Source: Zobellella denitrificans (GTDB lineage Bacteria > Pseudomonadota > Gammaproteobacteria > Enterobacterales > Aeromonadaceae). From it: 64,000 bases of DNA. Under the pieces are notes generated by a model. The model saw only the letters and a program-made list of their open reading frames with translations, ran no database searches and was not told where the DNA came from. The translations under genes and the position numbers were made by a program. Positions 28,995 to 37,133 of the stretch are shown piece after piece. Within the stretch, counting starts at the first letter, position 1, and every line of letters starts with the position of its first letter. The stretch lies in NCBI RefSeq assembly GCF_002237365.1, contig NZ_NMUO01000002.1:1-64000 (forward strand). The letters run 5' to 3'.

Positions 28995-30014
28995 CTACCC
29001 GCCGGTGAGCTGACATTCCTCCCGGGCATACATGGCCAGCATTCTCTCGGCCTGCTCGGCGATGGCCTGGCGCCACTCCATAGGTTCCAATACTTCCACC
29101 CGGGCACCAAAGCCCATCAGCCACCACTGGGTTTGCTGATCGTTGGGCACGGTGGCGGTGAGGGTGACCCAGCCATCCTCGTCGGGGTCGGATAGCTGTT
29201 GCTGTTCGCTGACCGGGGTTTCCGCCAGCGTCCAGGCCACGCTGGGATCGAGTCTGGCCACCAGTTGCACCTGTTGCCGGTCCAGCGGATAGCCGAAGGC
29301 GCCGTCGGCGATATAGTTTTCCACGCTGAAGGTCGGATGCGGCCGAAACGGCGCTTCGCTCGGTGCCAGTTGCTGAATGCGGTGCAGGGCGAACTGGCGA
29401 ATGTCTTCATAGTCGTTCACCGTAGCCAGCAGGTAGCTGACGCTATGGCGCACCACCAGCCCCTGGGGATGCAGGGTGAACTGTTTCACTTCCTTTTTTT
29501 GCCGGCTGAGGTAATGCACCTCTATCGCCTGGCGCTGGAGCAGGGCATCGCTGATGCCCTGCCACACCGGCGGGGCGATAGCCGCCGGCAGCAGCGCCTT
29601 GCCGTTGGGAATGGCGCGTACCTGGCGGGCCCAGTCGGCAAAGCCATTTTCCTGCAGGCCGTCCAGAAACTTGCGGGCGTCGTGAAACTGGGGGCTGAGC
29701 TTGTCCACCGCTATCTGGGGCAACAGGCCCTTGAGGTATTCCTCCGCCAGCACCAGGGTCAGGGCGGTGGCGGTGTCCATGGCGGGCAGGGTGCTTTTGA
29801 AATTCGGGTCGAACGACCAGCGGTAGGGCCGTTCGCTCTGGTCGCAGATAAGCGGGTAATGGCCCGATATTCTTTCCAGATCCCGCTGAATGGAGCGGAG
29901 ATTGACCGTGAAGCCCTTTTCTTCCAGCAGGGTTTGCAGGGTGGTGGTGGCCTTGTATTGGGGCGCGCGCGGGATCAATTGCAACATGGCAATGTAGCGG
30001 AAAAGGGTGTCCAT
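28995..30014 (-). CDS. WYL-domain transcriptional regulator
   Basis: This 339-aa protein has an N-terminal winged HTH (residues 5-65, including LQTLLEEKGFTVNLRSIQRDLERIS), a WYL domain around residues 165-245 (IEVHYLSRQ, LHPQGLVVRHSVSYLLATVND, and the IRQFALHRI strand) and a C-terminal WCX extension ending near residue 335. WYL regulators sense nucleotides or nucleic acid ligands and commonly repress defence operons. It sits 119 bp downstream of the tandem-AAA ATPase on the same strand, so it could control that gene, but autoregulation or control of the defence operon are equally open. Confidence 0.85.
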   Translation of the reverse strand: MDTLFRYIAMLQLIPRAPQYKATTTLQTLLEEKGFTVNLRSIQRDLERISGHYPLICDQSERPYRWSFDPNFKSTLPAMDTATALTLVLAEEYLKGLLPQIAVDKLSPQFHDARKFLDGLQENGFADWARQVRAIPNGKALLPAAIAPPVWQGISDALLQRQAIEVHYLSRQKKEVKQFTLHPQGLVVRHSVSYLLATVNDYEDIRQFALHRIQQLAPSEAPFRPHPTFSVENYIADGAFGYPLDRQQVQLVARLDPSVAWTLAETPVSEQQQLSDPDEDGWVTLTATVPNDQQTQWWLMGFGARVEVLEPMEWRQAIAEQAERMLAMYAREECQLTGG

Positions 30015-30133
30015 GAGTGCTCCTGTTGGGGTGTCGGCATCCTGACGGAAACGCCAGCATACCCCATAAAGTGTCGTTTGTGTCTGTGGTTTGCGGGCTG
30101 TTCACACCGCCCGCCAGGCCGGCGCTGTCGGCC

Positions 30134-32227
30134 TCAGTCGCCGGTGGCCATGAAGCCGATGGGCCTGGACTGCCCCCTGGTTTTCAGGGCATGTTCCTGC
30201 TCCAGCCCGGTGAGCAGGTTTTCCGGGCTCAGGCGCTCGCCCATCACGCCATGTCGACGCAGCACGGCGGCGAAATCGCCTGGAGTCAGTTGCTTAAGCC
30301 GGCTCAGGGCCGGATGCAGGTGGGCGGCTTCCTGCTCCCGGAATTCCCCCTGCAGTTGCTGGCCCAGTACCGTATTGAAATACATCCAGGCCTGCTCGGC
30401 GTTGAAATAGCCAAAGCCTATCTTGAAGTCGAACCGGCGCAGGGCGGCCGCGTCCAGGTGATCCATAAAGTTGGTGGCCATCACCAGAATGCCGGGATAT
30501 TGCTCCATTTGAACCAGCAATTCGTTGACCTGGCTCACTTCCCAGTTGCGCACCGCGCCGGCGCGGCTGGCCAGGAGGCTGTCGGCCTCGTCAATCAGCA
30601 GGATGCCGCCACAGGCTTTGGCCTCGGCAAAGGCGGCGGCCAGCTTTTGCTCGGTGCCCCCCACATAGGGGTCGAGCAGGTCGGAGGCCTTTTTGGCGAC
30701 CAGGGGTCTTTCCAGCGCGTCGGCCAGGTGGCCCGCCAGGGCACTCTTGCCGGTGCCGGGGGGACCATACAGGCACAGCCGGCCCATGCCGCTGCGTTTC
30801 AGCCCCCGGATGATGGGCTCCAGGGCAGTGTCGGTGGCGCACAGCGCCGGGTTGAACAAGGAAGGCTGGCGCTGCTGATTCAGCCGCTTCCAACGATAGC
30901 CCAGGGCCTGATACAGGTTGGCCAGAATGTCTTCCATAGCGCTCTCCACTTTTTCCGCCTTGCGATATCCGAGTTTTTTTACCACCCTGGCTGCCCGTGC
31001 CAGGTGCGCCGGCTCCAGCCTGCGCTGGCTGGCCAGTTGCTCCAGCCAGGGCTCGCGCACATTCAGTCCCCCGAGCAGCCGGCGTGCCATGCCCAGGCGT
31101 ACCTCCGCCGTCAGCTCGGGCATGGCCAGCACCAGGTCGAAACGGCGGAGGTAGGCCGCATCCATGCACGACACCTCGTTGCTCAGCCAGAGGGTGGGAC
31201 GGGGGTTGCTTTCCAGCAACTGGTTCACCCAGGCCTTCCGGCCCTCGCTGGTCTGCTCGTTGAACACGTCTTCCACCTCGTCGAACAGCACCAGGCTGTG
31301 GTTATCCTGGCGCAATACCTGCTGGCACAGCTGGTAGCGGGCGAAGCGCTCGCGGCCGTTAAGCGCCTCGCCGCGCGGGTCGGCGAATTTCACCTCGTGC
31401 AGGCTCCAGCGCAGGTGAGCGGCCAGGGCGCGGGCCAGCTCGGTCTTGCCGGTGCCGGGCGCGCCATAAATCAGCACGTTCACTCCACTTTGCCGGCCCC
31501 CGGCCCGGCTCAGGTAGCGCAGCAGGCGGTCGATAAAGGGCTGCAGGTGGGCAAAGTCGTCCAGCGTCAGCTGTGCCGGTTGCTGGCTGTTGGAAAAGGT
31601 GGTCAGCAGGCTGCGAGGCCCGTTTTCCTCATACAGCAGAATGTCATCCAGGCCGCGCATCAGCTCCAGGCCGTTGCCATGGCGCTCGGTCTGTACCAGG
31701 CCACAGGCCAGCAGCGTCATTTCCGGTGCCAGGGCATGTGCCACCTGGCGACGGGGGCGGCCAAGGGCGGTGGCCAGCAGGCCGATAAGCTGTTGGCCGC
31801 CCATCCAGTGCTGGTGAAACAACTCCAGGGTGTTGGTCAGCACATTGTCCTGCTGCACCAGCACCAGAAAGGCCAGCACGTCGAGTTCGGCATCTTCCAG
31901 TCCCAGGCTGTCGCCCAGCTGGCGCAGGTTGCTCGCCAGGGGATCGGGAACCGGGATGGCGCGGCTTTCCTGCTCCGCCAACAGGGTTTTCAACAACCGG
32001 GTCACTTCGGAAGGGACCAGTTCGGATGCGTCCAGCCCGGGCTCCAGGGATTGCAGCAGTTCGTCCAGCTCGTGGCGACGTTTGCTCAGGGCAAGCCGGG
32101 CCCCGTCGGCCAGCACCAGCAGGCGCAGCGCCCACAGCAAGGGCAGTGGCGGATGAGGCGAGTGCGACTGGGCGCAAGACTGCCGGCGTTTGCGCGGATG
32201 GTGGGGAAGGGTGTGCAGTGGTGGCAT
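30134..32227 (-). CDS. Tandem AAA+ ATPase (697 aa)
   Basis: The protein has a helical N-terminal region (1-230) and two AAA+ modules. Module 1: GAPGTGKT near residue 253 and VLFDEVEDVF near 312. Module 2: GPPGTGKS near residue 490, a GGTEQKLAAAFAEA pore-helix region, and LLIDEADSLL near 545. The second module resembles FtsH/katanin-type unfoldase modules, with RRFDFKIGF after sensor 1. No protease or nuclease domain is attached. The start at 32227 has AGGAG ten bases upstream. Paired with the WYL regulator; divergent from fic. Role unknown; a remodelling ATPase is the best description. Confidence 0.75.
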   Translation of the reverse strand: MPPLHTLPHHPRKRRQSCAQSHSPHPPLPLLWALRLLVLADGARLALSKRRHELDELLQSLEPGLDASELVPSEVTRLLKTLLAEQESRAIPVPDPLASNLRQLGDSLGLEDAELDVLAFLVLVQQDNVLTNTLELFHQHWMGGQQLIGLLATALGRPRRQVAHALAPEMTLLACGLVQTERHGNGLELMRGLDDILLYEENGPRSLLTTFSNSQQPAQLTLDDFAHLQPFIDRLLRYLSRAGGRQSGVNVLIYGAPGTGKTELARALAAHLRWSLHEVKFADPRGEALNGRERFARYQLCQQVLRQDNHSLVLFDEVEDVFNEQTSEGRKAWVNQLLESNPRPTLWLSNEVSCMDAAYLRRFDLVLAMPELTAEVRLGMARRLLGGLNVREPWLEQLASQRRLEPAHLARAARVVKKLGYRKAEKVESAMEDILANLYQALGYRWKRLNQQRQPSLFNPALCATDTALEPIIRGLKRSGMGRLCLYGPPGTGKSALAGHLADALERPLVAKKASDLLDPYVGGTEQKLAAAFAEAKACGGILLIDEADSLLASRAGAVRNWEVSQVNELLVQMEQYPGILVMATNFMDHLDAAALRRFDFKIGFGYFNAEQAWMYFNTVLGQQLQGEFREQEAAHLHPALSRLKQLTPGDFAAVLRRHGVMGERLSPENLLTGLEQEHALKTRGQSRPIGFMATGD

Positions 32228-32366
32228 GGGCTGCTCCTGATCTGGGGAGGAGCCATCAGAGTACGGACCGGGGCGACGTTTTGTGTCGTTTGGGTTGGTG
32301 CCCTGGCACCCGACATGCGTCGGTGTCACATCCATTTACACCCATTTCGGGCTAATGTAGCCCGCC

Positions 32367-32449
32367 GTGCGGCGAATGACGTCCTCTATCGCCGCATGAT
32401 GTGCGGCGAATAACTTGCACACGCGGAGATTGCGGCCCATAATCTCCGC
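32367..32449 (+). promoter_or_regulatory. Repeated operator-like elements before fic
   Basis: GTGCGGCGAAT occurs at 32367-32377 and 32401-32411. An inverted TCGCCGCA at 32389-32396 pairs with TGCGGCGA at 32402-32409. A perfect 9-bp palindrome arm pair, GCGGAGATT (32423-32431) and AATCTCCGC (32441-32449), abuts the fic start codon. The arrangement suggests repressor binding and/or an RNA hairpin that covers the ribosome site. Confidence 0.6.
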
Positions 32450-33574
32450 ATGAACAGCGGTGATTACAAATACATCTGGCAGGCCAACGACTGGCCGACC
32501 TGGCGCTTCGACCTGGCGGCGCTCGCTGGCCCCATGGCCGAGGTCAGTCGTGCCCAGGGGCTCTTGATAGGACGCTTGGCCGACGTGGGGATGGCGCTGC
32601 GCGATCAGGCGAGCCTCGCGGCGCTGACCGAGGACGTGGTCAAGACCAGCGAGATTGAGGGCGAGCAGCTCAACGTCGAATCCGTGCGCTCGTCCATCGC
32701 GCGCAGGCTGGGCGTGGACATCGGCGCACTTGCTCCGGTCGATCGCCACGTCGAGGGCGTGGTCGAGATGGTGCTCGATGCTACCGCCAACTGCCATGCG
32801 CCGGTGTCGCAGGAGCGTCTGTTTGGCTGGCATGCCGCGCTGTTTCCGACAGGCTACTCCGGCCTCTCCAGGATCAAGGTCGGCGGTTGGCGCAATGATG
32901 CCAGTGGCCCGATGCAAGTGGTGTCCGGCCCCATCGGTCGGCAGCGGGTGCATTTCGAGGCGCCGCCTGCTGATCGTCTGGATGCCGAAACCAGCCGCCT
33001 CATCGACTGGCTGAATGGCACATCGAATGAACCCCCGCTCATCAAGGCCGGCCTCGGCCATCTGTGGTTTGTCACCTTGCACCCGTTCGATGACGGTAAT
33101 GGCCGTATCGCCCGGGCCATCGGCGATCTGCTGCTGGCGCGAGCCGACGGCAGCCCGCAGCGCTTCTACAGTTTGTCGGCGCAGATCCAGCGCGAACGCA
33201 AGGCGTACTACGACATCCTGGAGCGGACGCAGAAGCGGTCGATGGACGTCACCGAGTGGCTCATGTGGTTCCTCGACACACTCCATCGCGCCGTCGATCA
33301 GGCCCAGCACACGCTCGATGCCGTGCTGACCAAGGCGCGGTTCTGGCAGCGTTGGACGGCCACGCCGTTGAACGAGCGACAGGTGAAGCTGCTCAATCGG
33401 CTGCTCGATGGCTTCGAAGGCAAGCTGACCAGCAGCAAGTGGGCGGCCATTGCCAAGTGTTCGCCGGACACGGCGCTGCGCGATATTAACGAGCTGCTGG
33501 CGCGGGGCATGCTGCGGAAATCGGATGCGGGCGGGCGCAGTACCAGCTACGAGCTGAACGATCTGCCGGAGTAG
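32450..33574 (+). CDS. Fic-domain AMP-transferase with DUF4172 N-terminus
   Basis: Fic proteins transfer AMP (or related groups) from nucleotides to target proteins. This 374-aa protein has a DUF4172-type N-terminus (YIWQANDWPTWRFD), an inhibitory-helix motif TSEIEGE near residue 66 matching (S/T)xxxE(G/N), the catalytic loop HPFDDGNGRIAR near residue 210 and a C-terminal winged HTH (about 315-370). The intact motif predicts activity; the inhibitory helix within the same chain predicts self-restraint. The start codon follows directly after a palindrome, and the HTH suggests autoregulation. No antitoxin gene of the FicTA type adjoins. Confidence 0.92.
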   Translation: MNSGDYKYIWQANDWPTWRFDLAALAGPMAEVSRAQGLLIGRLADVGMALRDQASLAALTEDVVKTSEIEGEQLNVESVRSSIARRLGVDIGALAPVDRHVEGVVEMVLDATANCHAPVSQERLFGWHAALFPTGYSGLSRIKVGGWRNDASGPMQVVSGPIGRQRVHFEAPPADRLDAETSRLIDWLNGTSNEPPLIKAGLGHLWFVTLHPFDDGNGRIARAIGDLLLARADGSPQRFYSLSAQIQRERKAYYDILERTQKRSMDVTEWLMWFLDTLHRAVDQAQHTLDAVLTKARFWQRWTATPLNERQVKLLNRLLDGFEGKLTSSKWAAIAKCSPDTALRDINELLARGMLRKSDAGGRSTSYELNDLPE

Positions 33575-33657
33575 CGACGTTTCCTGGAATTGCCTTGGCT
33601 CGTGGGCGGAACAGCGCCTTCATGGACTCCTGCCAACTCATTCGGAAGGAGACCAAG

Positions 33658-33873
33658 ATGGATGTCGTTCATCTGAACCAAAAACAACTGGCTGCCCGCT
33701 GGAGCATCAGCGAAGCCACCCTGGAGCGCTGGCACAGCATCGGGATCGGACCAAAATTCCTGAAGCTCTGTGCTCGGGTGGCTTACCGTCAAGTCGATGT
33801 CGAGGTCTACGGGGAGTCGTGCTTGCAGGTATCAACCAGCCAGTCGGTTGCTGCTCATGCCCGGTCCAGTTGA
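33658..33873 (+). CDS. AlpA/excisionase-like helix-turn-helix protein
   Basis: This 71-aa protein is a MerR-type HTH: LNQKQLAARWSISEATLERWHSIG is the helix-turn-helix, followed by the wing GPKFLKLCARVAYRQVDVEVY. Such small proteins serve as AlpA-type activators or excisionases of integrative elements. AAGGAG lies 8 bp before the ATG. It is the last gene before the right attachment repeat, where a recombination directionality factor would be expected, but its integrase partner is missing. Confidence 0.7.
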   Translation: MDVVHLNQKQLAARWSISEATLERWHSIGIGPKFLKLCARVAYRQVDVEVYGESCLQVSTSQSVAAHARSS

Positions 33874-33960
33874 ATTCGTCAGCCAGTAGGTGTGACAGTA
33901 AGCGGGTTTTTGGGTGGTTTTTCAGGAAAAGCTAATGAATCGCTAAGTGCTTGTTCTTAA

Positions 33961-33985
33961 AAAGAAAAAGGCCCCTTGCGGGGCC
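33961..33985 (-). terminator. tmRNA terminator
   Basis: On the minus strand GGCCCC-GCAA-GGGGCC is followed by TTTTTCTTT, 12 bp beyond the tmRNA end. It lies on the island side of the attachment repeat, so the present terminator of ssrA came with the element. Confidence 0.85.
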
Positions 33986-33996
33986 CTTCCAATCGA

Positions 33997-34011
33997 TTGG
34001 TGGAGCTGGCG
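33997..34011 (-). repeat. Right attachment repeat overlapping the tmRNA 3' end
   Basis: Identical 15 bases to 10467-10481. It includes the CCA end of ssrA, so insertion restored an intact tmRNA gene at this end. Confidence 0.75.
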
Positions 34012-34358
34012 GGAGTTGAACCCGCGTCCGAAAAACCTACGTCGTCGGTACTACATGCTTAGTCAGTCATTAATTTCGCCACCTGCTGCGGACAGACACG
34101 CCACAGAATGACTATCCTGAATTGGATTTAACGCTTCAACCGTCAGGCACGGCATCCACGCGATCCTGTGAAGGATGACCTTCCGATTCCCTAAGTCACA
34201 GGCAAGCTAGGGTAGAAGGGCTCAGCGCAGGTTATTAAGCTGCGAGTGCGTAGTTTTCGTCGTTTGCGACTATTTTTTTGCGATTGTTTAACGAGGCCTA
34301 TCGCACCTCGGCATGCACCTTGGAGTTCGAGAATCTCGTCGAATCCTGAATCAGCCCC
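33998..34358 (-). ncRNA. ssrA: tmRNA
   Basis: The 361-nt gene starts GGGGCTGATTC and ends GCCAGCTCCACCA, the tRNA-Ala-like halves of tmRNA. The tag frame is at 34235-34267 and encodes ANDENYALAA followed by a stop, identical to the E. coli tag. The tRNA-like T arm reads GGGTTCAACTCCC. With SmpB it rescues stalled ribosomes and marks the nascent chain for proteolysis. The smpB gene is directly upstream on the same strand. Confidence 0.97.
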
Positions 34359-34403
34359 AAGCTGTGCAACCATGATATTTCAATGGTTGCTAAATAACAA
34401 GCC

Positions 34404-34889
34404 CTAGCGGGCCTTGTGTTTCATCATCCGGTCTTTTTCCCGCTGCCAGTCGCGCTCTTTCACGTCCTGACGCTTGTCGTGGGCCTTTTTGCCTTTTACC
34501 AGGCCAATCTCGGCCTTGACCCAGGACTTGGACCAGTACAGGGACAGCGGCACCAGGGTGTAGCCTTCCCGTTCAACAAGGCCAGTGAGGCGATCCAGTT
34601 GGCGCTTGTGCAGCAGCAGCTTGCGGGTGCGCAAGGGATCGCAGACCACATGGGTGGAGGCCATGTTGAGCGGGGTAATGGTAGCGGCAAACAGGAAGGC
34701 CTCGCCGTTTCGCATGAACACGTAGGCCTCGCCGATGTTGACCTTGCCGGCCCGCAGCGCTTTGACTTCCCATCCTTGCAACTCGACACCGGCTTCGAAT
34801 TTTTCCTCGATGGAGTATTCGTGCCGTGCCTTGCGGTTAACGGCGATGGTGTTGGAGCCGGGTTTCTTCTTGGCTTTGTTTTTTGTCAT
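34404..34889 (-). CDS. smpB: SsrA-binding protein SmpB
   Basis: SmpB delivers tmRNA to stalled ribosomes. The 161-aa protein has the conserved [32 protein letters not shown] and KLLLHKRQ blocks and the basic C-terminal tail ([22 protein letters not shown]) that enters the empty mRNA channel. Length matches E. coli SmpB (160). It precedes ssrA on the same strand by 45 bp, and is divergent from ratA. Confidence 0.97.
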   Translation of the reverse strand: MTKNKAKKKPGSNTIAVNRKARHEYSIEEKFEAGVELQGWEVKALRAGKVNIGEAYVFMRNGEAFLFAATITPLNMASTHVVCDPLRTRKLLLHKRQLDRLTGLVEREGYTLVPLSLYWSKSWVKAEIGLVKGKKAHDKRQDVKERDWQREKDRMMKHKAR

Positions 34890-35025
34890 AGTGGCGTCAT
34901 TATACGGGCCCGATGGGGTCTTGGGAATTGGCGGTATGGCAATTGCCTGCTTTTTGCACAGATGCGACGATGAGCCGGGCCCGGATTGATGTTAAAATCA
35001 AAAGGTTTTGGTGGCAGGAGAGGTT

Positions 35026-35469
35026 ATGCCCAGTATTACCCGCAGCGCACTGGTGATGTTCAGCGCGCAACAGATGTACGAGTTGGTGAACGACGTGGAT
35101 TCGTACCCTCAGTTTTTACCGGGTTGCGTGGCCAGTCGAGTCCTGTCCGAGTCGGAACTCAGCGTGACCGCGGCGCTGGATGTAGCCAAGGCCGGTATCC
35201 GCAAGACCTTCACCACCCGCAACCTGCTCGAACCCAATCAGCGTATCGAGATGGAGCTGGTGGATGGTCCCTTCAAGTCGCTGAGCGGGGGCTGGACCTT
35301 TACCCCTCTGGACGTGGATGCCTGCAAGGTGGAGCTGAAGCTGCATTTCGAGTTTACCTCCCGGCTGGTGGAACTGGCCTTCGGCGGAGTTTTCAAGGAA
35401 CTCGCCAATGCCATGGTGCATGCCTTCAGCGAGCGGGCAAGAGAGGTGTATGGCCGTGAATCTTATTAG
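35026..35469 (+). CDS. ratA: START/coenzyme Q-binding family protein RatA
   Basis: This 147-aa protein matches E. coli RatA/Coq10-like proteins: MPSITRSALV, YELVNDVDSYPQFLPGC, KTFTTRN, LVDGPFKSLSGGW and FGGVFKELANAMV. RatA was described as a toxin blocking ribosome subunit joining; the fold is a START-type lipid-binding domain, and a role in ubiquinone function is the alternative. The ATG at 35026 has AGGAGAGG upstream; an earlier TTG at 35008 is not supported. The 3' end overlaps ratB by 20 bp. Confidence 0.93.
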   Translation: MPSITRSALVMFSAQQMYELVNDVDSYPQFLPGCVASRVLSESELSVTAALDVAKAGIRKTFTTRNLLEPNQRIEMELVDGPFKSLSGGWTFTPLDVDACKVELKLHFEFTSRLVELAFGGVFKELANAMVHAFSERAREVYGRESY

Positions 35470-35797
35470 AGTGGAAGTGGTGTATGCCCTGCCGCACCAG
35501 CAGACGGTACTGAGCATGAGAGTGGCGGCCGCCGACACCGTCCGGCAGGTCATCGAACAGTCGGGCATTCTGCAGCAGTTTCCGGAGATTGACCTCGGCA
35601 GCAACATGGTCGGGGTATTCGGCCGTCAGGTGAAGCTGGAGCAGCACTTACACGACGGTGACCGAATCGAAATTTACCGTCCCCTGCTGGCGGATCCCAA
35701 GGAGATCCGCCGCCGGCGCGCCGAACAGGCCAAGGAAGAGGGGAGGGCCGACAAGGTAACCGGTGGCCGACCCGATCCCAAGAGAACCAAAAAATAG
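35450..35797 (+). CDS. ratB: RnfH/RatB family ubiquitin-fold protein
   Basis: The 115-aa product begins MAVNLIRVEVVYALPHQQ and shows the RnfH-family block (VIEQSGILQQFPEIDL, VGVFGRQVKLE, LHDGDRIEIYRPL) with a basic tail. The fold is ubiquitin-like; the cellular role is unclear. It overlaps the end of ratA, so the two are translationally coupled. The start at 35450 matches the family; a longer frame from 35408 does not. Confidence 0.92.
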   Translation: MAVNLIRVEVVYALPHQQTVLSMRVAAADTVRQVIEQSGILQQFPEIDLGSNMVGVFGRQVKLEQHLHDGDRIEIYRPLLADPKEIRRRRAEQAKEEGRADKVTGGRPDPKRTKK

Positions 35798-35837
35798 ACC
35801 GGGGAACCCGCCCCAGCGGGCTCCCGCCACCTCGGCG

Positions 35838-36176
35838 TTATATGCCCCGGTGAAAGTCTTCTGACACCGAATAATCACCCTGTACCGACACCAGGGCGTC
35901 GTTGCTGAAGTCCAGGGTCAGCTGCTTCTGTTCCACCTCTCCCCGCCCGGGCTTGAAATAGTAGAGATAGACCCACTTGTCATGGTTGAAGCCATCCAGG
36001 CTCATGGGATTGCCCAGCAGGAAACGGACCTGCTCCTTGTTCATGCCCTGGCGCAACTGGGCCACCTGCTTTTCTTCGATGTAGTTGCCCTGGGGGATGT
36101 CCACCTTGTAAACCAGGCCGCAGCCGGCCAGGGGGAGGGCTAAAAATAAAGGTAAAATCAAGGTTTTGAGTTGCAT
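35838..36176 (-). CDS. bamE: Outer membrane assembly lipoprotein BamE
   Basis: BamE is the small lipoprotein of the BAM complex, which inserts beta-barrels into the outer membrane. The 112-aa protein starts with a lipoprotein signal ending LAGC (Cys near residue 19), then VDIPQGNYIE, VAQLRQGMNKEQVRFLLGNPM and WVYLYYFKPG, the family hallmarks. The ATG at 36176 places the lipobox correctly; longer starts would not. Convergent with ratB. Confidence 0.95.
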   Translation of the reverse strand: MQLKTLILPLFLALPLAGCGLVYKVDIPQGNYIEEKQVAQLRQGMNKEQVRFLLGNPMSLDGFNHDKWVYLYYFKPGRGEVEQKQLTLDFSNDALVSVQGDYSVSEDFHRGI

Positions 36177-36342
36177 GGCTGCATTATATCCTGTGTGACC
36201 TGGGGGCATCATAGCCGTTGGTGATGGGCTTGTAAAAGCTAGACCCCCAAACCGTCGATTGGTTCAGTGAGCTGTGTCATGGTCATTTTCCTGCAACTGA
36301 CCTAATATCTTCACCTGTAACTATACCTATCGGGACAAGACG

Positions 36343-37101
36343 ATGACAAAACATGTATTTCATTTGGGAATTACCGATGAGGATCTGCAGGGTGCACGGC
36401 TGGCCATCATACCCGGCGATCCGGAGCGGGTGCAGCGTATAGCCGAACAGTTGAGCAACCCCCGTCACCTGGCCAGCAAGCGGGAGTTCACCTCCTGGCT
36501 GGGGGAACTGGACGGCAAGCCGGTGGTGGTCTGCTCCACCGGCATCGGGGGGCCTTCCACGTCCATCGCGGTGGAAGAGCTGGCGCAGCTGGGGGTATCC
36601 AGCTTCCTGCGCATCGGCACCACCGGGGCCATTCAGCCCGGCATCCAGGTCGGTGACATGATAGTGACCATGGGCTCGGTGCGGCTGGACGGCGCCAGCA
36701 GCCATTTCGCCCCCATGGAGTTTCCGGCGGTGGCCAACTTCGACTGTACCTGTGCCCTGGTGGACGCGGCCCGCGACATGGGCATCAGCCCCCATGTGGG
36801 GATCACCGCCTCGTCGGACACCTTCTATCCCGGCCAGGAGCGTTACGATACCCACTCGGCCCGGGTGCTGCGCCGGTTCCAGGGCAGCATGAAGGAGTGG
36901 CAGGCCATGGGCGTGCTCAACTACGAGATGGAATCGGCCACCCTGTTCACCATGTGCGCCAGCCAGGGGCTGCGTGCCGGTTGCGTGGCCGGGGTCATCG
37001 TCAACCGAACCCAGCAGGAGATCCCGGACGAAACCACCATGAAGAAGGCCGAGCAGCAGGCCATCGACATCGTCATCGGCGCCGCCCGCCGGCTGGTTTA
37101 A
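36343..37101 (+). CDS. udp: Uridine phosphorylase
   Basis: Udp cleaves uridine to uracil and ribose-1-phosphate in pyrimidine salvage. The 252-aa protein shows [22 protein letters not shown] (phosphate-binding Arg), [25 protein letters not shown] and the C-terminal [10 protein letters not shown] that binds ribose, all in register with E. coli Udp (253 aa). It is a single gene; 36213-36342 should hold its promoter. It converges on recN. Confidence 0.96.
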   Translation: MTKHVFHLGITDEDLQGARLAIIPGDPERVQRIAEQLSNPRHLASKREFTSWLGELDGKPVVVCSTGIGGPSTSIAVEELAQLGVSSFLRIGTTGAIQPGIQVGDMIVTMGSVRLDGASSHFAPMEFPAVANFDCTCALVDAARDMGISPHVGITASSDTFYPGQERYDTHSARVLRRFQGSMKEWQAMGVLNYEMESATLFTMCASQGLRAGCVAGVIVNRTQQEIPDETTMKKAEQQAIDIVIGAARRLV

Positions 37102-37133
37102 TGCTTGTTGGCCCGGCGCAGCCGGGCTTATTC

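Larger units (their letters stand above)
10482..33996. mobile_element. Genomic island inserted at the 3' end of ssrA
   Basis: The segment is bounded by a 15-bp perfect direct repeat of the tmRNA terminus. It carries defence-type genes, degenerate ATPase fragments, a WYL regulator, a Fic protein and an AlpA-like small regulator. Composition is uneven: 10.5-27.1 kb is visibly less GC-rich than the flanking core, while 27.4-33.9 kb is closer to it, suggesting a composite. I found no integrase or transposase gene, so the element is probably fixed or depends on recombination functions elsewhere. The boundaries are inferred from the repeats. Confidence 0.7.
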
